Source: Pelagibius litoralis (lineage in GTDB: Bacteria; Pseudomonadota; Alphaproteobacteria; Kiloniellales; Kiloniellaceae). From it: 64,000 bases of DNA. The stretch lies in the NCBI RefSeq assembly GCF_011683915.1, contig NZ_JAAQPH010000002.1:186001-250000 (forward strand). The letters are read 5' to 3'. Shown here piece after piece: positions 59,806-64,000 of this stretch. Made by a program: the position numbers and the translations under genes. The notes under the pieces are model-generated. The model saw only the letters and a list, made by a program, of their open reading frames with translations. It ran no database searches and had not been told where the DNA came from. The stretch's first letter is position 1. The number at the start of each line of letters is the position of its first letter.

Positions 59806-61890
59806 TTAGCCGGACCTTAGGAACTTCACCGCGGCATCACGCTCAAAAAGGTAGAGCAGGATGCGTAGAGCCTGACCGCGCTCAGCGGCCAGTTCCGGGT
59901 CTTTTTCCAGAATCAGTCTTGCGTCGTCGCGGGCGGTTGCCAAGAGGTCGCCGTGCACCGCCAGATCGGCAAGTCGAAACGCCGGCAGGCCGCTCTGGCG
60001 AACGCCCAGCAGCTCGCCGGCGCCGCGCAGGCGCAGGTCTTCCTCGGCAATCCGAAAGCCGTCGTCGGTTTCCCGCAGGATCTGCAGCCGGGCCTTGGCC
60101 GTTTCACCCAGGGGGCCCTGCCAGAGCAGCAGGCAGCTCGACTTCTCGGCGCCGCGCCCGACCCGTCCGCGCAGTTGGTGCAGCTGGGCAAGGCCGAAGC
60201 GTTCGGCATGCTCGATCACCATGATCGTGGCCTTGGGAACATCGACCCCGACTTCCACCACCGTGGTGGCGACGAGAATGGCGATCTCCCCTTCGGAAAA
60301 GCGCGCCATGACCGCGTCTTTTTCCGGCCCCTTCATGCGGCCGTGAACCAAGCCGACCTTATCGCCAAAGAGCTGTTCCAAGGCGCGGTAGCGATCCTCC
60401 GCCGCGGCCAGGTCGCTGTTCTCGGATTCCTCCACCAGGGGGCAGATCCAGTAGATCTGGGCGCCTTTGTTCCGGGCGCGCTCCACCGCCGTCACCACTT
60501 CCGGCAGGCGGTCGAGCGAGAGCGTCACGGTTTCGATCGGCTGGCGGCCCGGTGGCCGCTCGGTAAGGCGCGAGCCGTCCATGTCGCCATAAGCGGTCAG
60601 CATCAGGGTGCGCGGAATCGGCGTTGCGGTCATCACCAGAACATCGACGGCCTGGCCCTTGCTGGTAAGCGTCAGCCGCTGATACACGCCGAAGCGGTGC
60701 TGTTCGTCGATCACGGCCATGGCCAGGTCGCGGAAAGCGACGTCATCCTGGAACAGCGCATGGGTGCCGACGACAAGGTCGGTTTTGCCCTCGGCGAGGT
60801 CCGCCAGGATGGCCTGTCTGGCCTTGCCCTTGTCGCGGCCCGTGAGCAGCGCCAGGGTTACGCCGGCAGCCTCGGCCAGCGGTGCGATGGTCTTGAAGTG
60901 CTGGCGGGCGAGGATCTCCGTCGGCGCCATGAGGGCGGCCTGGCTGCCGGCCTCCACCGCCGCCAGCATGGCCAGCAGGGCGACCACGGTCTTGCCGCTG
61001 CCGACATCGCCCTGTAGCAACCGCAGCATGCGGTGCTCCGCCGCCATATCGTCGGTGATCTCGGCGACGGCCTGGCGCTGCGATCCGGTAAGGGCGAAGG
61101 GCAGGCTGGCCAGCACCTTCTCCTGCAGGTGGCCGCTGCCCTTCAGTCGGCGGCCTTTCTGGCGCAGCTGGCGGTCGCGCACCAGGGCGATCGCCAACTG
61201 ATTGGCCAGCAGTTCGTCATAGGCAAGCCGCCGCCGCATCAGGGCCAGGGGCGAGAGGTCCGCTTCGTCGCGCGGCGCATGAACCTGGGTCAGCGCGGCG
61301 TTCCAATCCGGCCAGCCCTCGCGCTGCTTCAGGGCCGGGTCGAGCCACTCGGGCAGCTCGGGCGCCCGTTCGACGGCGGCGTGAACCGCCTTGCTCACCA
61401 CCTTCAGGCTGAGGCCGGCGGTGAGGGGATAAACCGGCTCAACCGCCCTCAGGCTGTCGGCTTCGTCCGGCCCGGCGATATGATCCGGATGGGTCATCTG
61501 CAGGCGGTCGTTGAAGATCTCCACCTTACCGCTGATCACGCGGGTTTCGCCTGGCGGCAGCGTTTTCATCAGGTAATCGCGGTGGGCGTGGAAGAACACC
61601 AGTTCTATCTCCGCTGTCGCGTCATGACAGAGCACGCGATAGGGCTGGCGGCGGGTCGGCGGGGCGCGGTGTTCGCCGACTTCGACCGTCAGCGTGGCGA
61701 TACGGCCCGGGATGACCTCCGCTAAAGGCGGGCCGTAGCGGCGGTCGATGATGGCGCTCGGCAGGTGCCAGCAGAGATCGATCACCGCCGGGCCCGCGAC
61801 CAGGCTTTCGAACAGTTTGGCAAAACGCGGACCGACGCCGGAGAGGCTGGTGGCGGGGGCGAAAAGCGGAAAGAGAATCTCAGGGCGCAC
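59806..61890 (-). CDS. recG: ATP-dependent DNA helicase RecG
   Basis: Remodels stalled replication forks and recombination intermediates. The 694 residues have an N-terminal wedge (OB-fold) domain, then Walker A GDVGSGKT, the DEQH box (VIDEQHRFGVYQR), TATPIPRT, and the helicase C-domain with QLRGRVGRG. The C-terminus carries the RecG motif RGAGELLGVRQSG. The start is GTG 61890. It is divergent from sdhE-mfd, as in many alphaproteobacteria. Confidence 0.97.
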   Translation of the reverse strand: MRPEILFPLFAPATSLSGVGPRFAKLFESLVAGPAVIDLCWHLPSAIIDRRYGPPLAEVIPGRIATLTVEVGEHRAPPTRRQPYRVLCHDATAEIELVFFHAHRDYLMKTLPPGETRVISGKVEIFNDRLQMTHPDHIAGPDEADSLRAVEPVYPLTAGLSLKVVSKAVHAAVERAPELPEWLDPALKQREGWPDWNAALTQVHAPRDEADLSPLALMRRRLAYDELLANQLAIALVRDRQLRQKGRRLKGSGHLQEKVLASLPFALTGSQRQAVAEITDDMAAEHRMLRLLQGDVGSGKTVVALLAMLAAVEAGSQAALMAPTEILARQHFKTIAPLAEAAGVTLALLTGRDKGKARQAILADLAEGKTDLVVGTHALFQDDVAFRDLAMAVIDEQHRFGVYQRLTLTSKGQAVDVLVMTATPIPRTLMLTAYGDMDGSRLTERPPGRQPIETVTLSLDRLPEVVTAVERARNKGAQIYWICPLVEESENSDLAAAEDRYRALEQLFGDKVGLVHGRMKGPEKDAVMARFSEGEIAILVATTVVEVGVDVPKATIMVIEHAERFGLAQLHQLRGRVGRGAEKSSCLLLWQGPLGETAKARLQILRETDDGFRIAEEDLRLRGAGELLGVRQSGLPAFRLADLAVHGDLLATARDDARLILEKDPELAAERGQALRILLYLFERDAAVKFLRSG

Positions 61891-61973
61891 GGGCTGGATA
61901 CGGATCTGGACGGAGAATGCCTGACAAAGGGGTGAGATCGCTCTATATCCTAAGCCAAATTACAGGCAATGAC

Positions 61974-62246
61974 ATGACCGAAACGCTTGAGACCCGACGC
62001 AAACGACTACGTTTCAGAAGCTGGCATCGCGGTACCCAGGAGATGGACCTGCTGATCGGCAGCTTTGCCGATGCCCATCTTGATGCCTTCGATACCCAGC
62101 AACTGGGCCGTTTCGAGGCGCTGCTGGACGTTCCGGAGCCGGTCGTCTATGACTGGATCCTGGGCCGTACGGAACTGCCGCCGGAATTCGACAACGATGT
62201 CCTGCGGCTGCTCTTGAGCTTCGAATACAAGCCTGGCACAAGCTGA
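61974..62246 (+). CDS. sdhE: Succinate dehydrogenase assembly factor SdhE
   Basis: 90 residues. Helps attach FAD to the flavoprotein subunit of succinate dehydrogenase. The conserved RGxxE motif is seen in FRSWHRGTQEMDLLIG, followed by FEALLDVPEPVVYDWILG. ATG 61974 gives the usual family length; an open frame 57 bases further up is not needed. It is 45 bp upstream of mfd. Confidence 0.93.
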   Translation: MTETLETRRKRLRFRSWHRGTQEMDLLIGSFADAHLDAFDTQQLGRFEALLDVPEPVVYDWILGRTELPPEFDNDVLRLLLSFEYKPGTS

Positions 62247-62291
62247 CCCGCCCTCGAGAACCGCGCAGATCAACAGAATCGCAGACCTTCG

Positions 62292-64000
62292 ATGAGTGAC
62301 CCTGTTTCCGCCTTGGCGCCGACGGACGATACCGCGTCGCCGCGCCCCACCATCGCCTCGGCGGCGCCGGGCACGGACGCGCTCTATCTCGCAAGACTCC
62401 TCGAAGAGGGCCCCGGCGGGCGCTGGCTGCATGTCGCCCGTGACGACGCGCAGGCCGCGCGCATGGTCGATTCCCTGCGGTTTTTCGCCCCGGACGTCGA
62501 ACCTCTGGTCTTCCCGGCCTGGGATTGCCTGCCTTACGACCGGGTCAGCCCGCATCGCGACATTGTCGCCCGGCGGCTGGATGTTCTGACCAGGCTGATG
62601 CAGCCGGCCGGCCCGCGGCCCCAGGTCGTGGTCACGACCGTGAATGCCCTGCTGCAGCGCGTGCCGCCGCCGGAAGCGCTGGAAGGGCGGGTTTTGGCGC
62701 TCAAGGCCGGGGACAGTCTGCCGGCCGAGAAGTTGAACGGCTTTTTCGCGGAGAACGGCTACTACCGGGTTGAGACGGTCAGCGAGCCCGGAGAGTTCGC
62801 GGTGCGCGGCGGCATCGTCGATGTCTTTGCCCCGGGCCAGGCCCAACCCCTGCGTCTTGATTTCTTTGGCGACGACCTGGAATCGCTCCGGCTTTTCGAT
62901 CCCCTGACACAGCGCACCACCGAGGCGGCCGATCAGGCGATCCTGAAGCCGGTGAGCGAGGTGATCCTGGATCCGGAAGCGGTCGAGCGTTTTCGCACCG
63001 TCTACCGCTCCAGTTTCGGGGCTGTCCGCGACGATCCGCTTTATGAGGCGGTGAGCGCCGCGCGCGCCCATCCCGGCATGGAGCATTGGCTGCCGCTCTA
63101 CCATAAGCGTCTGGTGACGCTGTTCGACTATCTGCCGGAAGCGGGCGTCACCCTGGACTATCAGGCCAGCGAGGTGCGCGAGGCGCGGCTTGAGACGATC
63201 CTGGACTTCCACGACGCGCGCAAGCGCTTGGAGGGCGGGGGAGAGACCGGCGGCTGGGTCTACAAGGCCATCGAGCCGGCTTTGCTTTATCTGGACGGAC
63301 CGGAATGGGATCGCGGCCTGGCGCCCAGGTCCGGCGGGCAGTTCACCCCCTTTGCCGCGCCAGAAGGCGCCACGGTACGGGACGCCGGCGCCTTGCCCGG
63401 CCTGGATTTCGCCGAGCAGCGGGCGGCCGGGCAGGGCAATCTCTATGAGGCGGTGGGCGGCCGGATACGCCAGCAGCAAAAGGCAGGGCGCAAGATTGTT
63501 CTGACCGCCTTCAGCGCCGGTGCCCTGGACCGTCTGTCGGTGCTGCTGAGAGAGCATGCCAGCCTGGAGGTCCAGAGCGTCGATGCCTGGTCCGCCGTGG
63601 CGGACTTGCCGTCCGGTCATGTCGGCCTCGCGGTTCTGGAAATCGAGAAGGGGTTTCGCCTCGGCGACGTTCTGTTCCTGACCGAACAGGACATCCTCGG
63701 CGAACGCATTGCCCGGGCCACGGGCCGTAAACGCCGGGCCGAGAACTTCCTGACCGAGATCTCCGACCTGCAGGAAAAGGATCTGGTGGTTCACGTCGAC
63801 CATGGCATCGGACGCTACGTCGGTCTGGAAACGCTGGATGTCGGCGGGGCGCCTCATGATTGCCTGAAGGTGATCTACCACGGCGGCGACAAGCTTTTCG
63901 TCCCGGTGGAGAACATCGAGGTGCTGTCGCGCTTTGGCGCCGATAACGAAACGACGGAGCTCGACCGCCTCGGCGGGGTGGGTTGGCAGACGCGCAAGGC
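62292..64000 (+). CDS. mfd: Transcription-repair coupling factor Mfd (3' end missing)
   Basis: Displaces stalled RNA polymerase and recruits UvrA. The first 569 residues are present. The UvrB-like N-terminal module is recognised by FPAWDCLPYDRVSPHRDIVA and the later GEFAVRGGIVDVFAPG, and the RNA polymerase-interacting domain by KDLVVHVDHGIGRYVGLETL. The helicase motor lies beyond the window. ATG 62292 is 45 bp after sdhE. A long open frame on the opposite strand is a GC-codon artefact. Confidence 0.96.
   Translation, partial: MSDPVSALAPTDDTASPRPTIASAAPGTDALYLARLLEEGPGGRWLHVARDDAQAARMVDSLRFFAPDVEPLVFPAWDCLPYDRVSPHRDIVARRLDVLTRLMQPAGPRPQVVVTTVNALLQRVPPPEALEGRVLALKAGDSLPAEKLNGFFAENGYYRVETVSEPGEFAVRGGIVDVFAPGQAQPLRLDFFGDDLESLRLFDPLTQRTTEAADQAILKPVSEVILDPEAVERFRTVYRSSFGAVRDDPLYEAVSAARAHPGMEHWLPLYHKRLVTLFDYLPEAGVTLDYQASEVREARLETILDFHDARKRLEGGGETGGWVYKAIEPALLYLDGPEWDRGLAPRSGGQFTPFAAPEGATVRDAGALPGLDFAEQRAAGQGNLYEAVGGRIRQQQKAGRKIVLTAFSAGALDRLSVLLREHASLEVQSVDAWSAVADLPSGHVGLAVLEIEKGFRLGDVLFLTEQDILGERIARATGRKRRAENFLTEISDLQEKDLVVHVDHGIGRYVGLETLDVGGAPHDCLKVIYHGGDKLFVPVENIEVLSRFGADNETTELDRLGGVGWQTRK

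Noticed and set aside
62007..63881. A 624-residue open frame on the minus strand
   Set aside because: It lies entirely opposite mfd and sdhE, whose products are clear. Long antisense frames are common in GC-rich codon use, and the translation has no recognisable domain.
1..64000. CRISPR array, IS element or rRNA genes
   Set aside because: No regular direct-repeat/spacer pattern, no transposase with terminal repeats and no rRNA-like stretch was seen.

Overview
The window looks like a piece of chromosome from a GC-rich alphaproteobacterium, probably of the Rhodospirillales. The evidence is gene content and order: secDF followed by a DUF498-type gene, uvrA–ssb–gyrA–coaD, DUF502–recG–sdhE–mfd, a Thermus-type NADP isocitrate dehydrogenase and TrmFO. 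It carries one complete-looking temperate prophage. The genus is inference; no rRNA is present to settle it.

Layout. Positions 1-17,800 are core chromosome: the secF end, a Mth938-like gene, icd with a divergent LysR regulator, Fe/Mn superoxide dismutase, a nitroreductase, a PuuD-like membrane protein, an NDUFAF6-like protein, trmFO, a class III cyclase, a GNAT acetyltransferase, uvrA, ssb, gyrA and coaD. Position 17,949 starts tRNA-Lys(UUU). Its 3' part is the attL core (17,980-18,024) and is repeated exactly, 45 bp, at 51,070-51,114 (attR). The 33-kb prophage lies between. From 51,115 to the end is chromosome again: a small unknown gene, a histidine kinase, several small membrane or unknown genes, a DksA/TraR-type zinc-finger protein, two tRNA-Leu genes, a tandem-DUF502 protein, an acyltransferase, recG, sdhE and the start of mfd.

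Prophage. Its virion genes are those of a T7-like podovirus (portal, scaffold, capsid, tubular tail proteins A and B, internal virion proteins, tail fibre), but there is no phage RNA polymerase. Left end: integrase, a putative excisionase, a small-RNA candidate with two TTGACA promoters, and a rightward operon of four overlapping unknown genes plus an HTH/zinc-ribbon gene. All other phage genes run leftward. An early block at the right end (50,805 to 47,773) holds a Spo11/TopoVI-A-like TOPRIM protein, an HNH-AP2 protein and a winged-helix replication protein with four iterons inside its gene, like the lambda O/ori arrangement. A regulated-looking gap (47,222-47,772) follows, then packaging and lysis genes, head genes and tail genes, meeting the rightward operon tail to tail at 23,087.

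What could not be found: a classical CI-type repressor, an unambiguous endolysin, a CRISPR array, IS elements or a diversity-generating retroelement. The features most worth checking are the small-RNA candidate, the iteron-bearing replication gene, the Spo11-like protein, the repeat-jointed four-gene operon with a Shine-Dalgarno-masking hairpin, and an integrase that lacks two catalytic residues.
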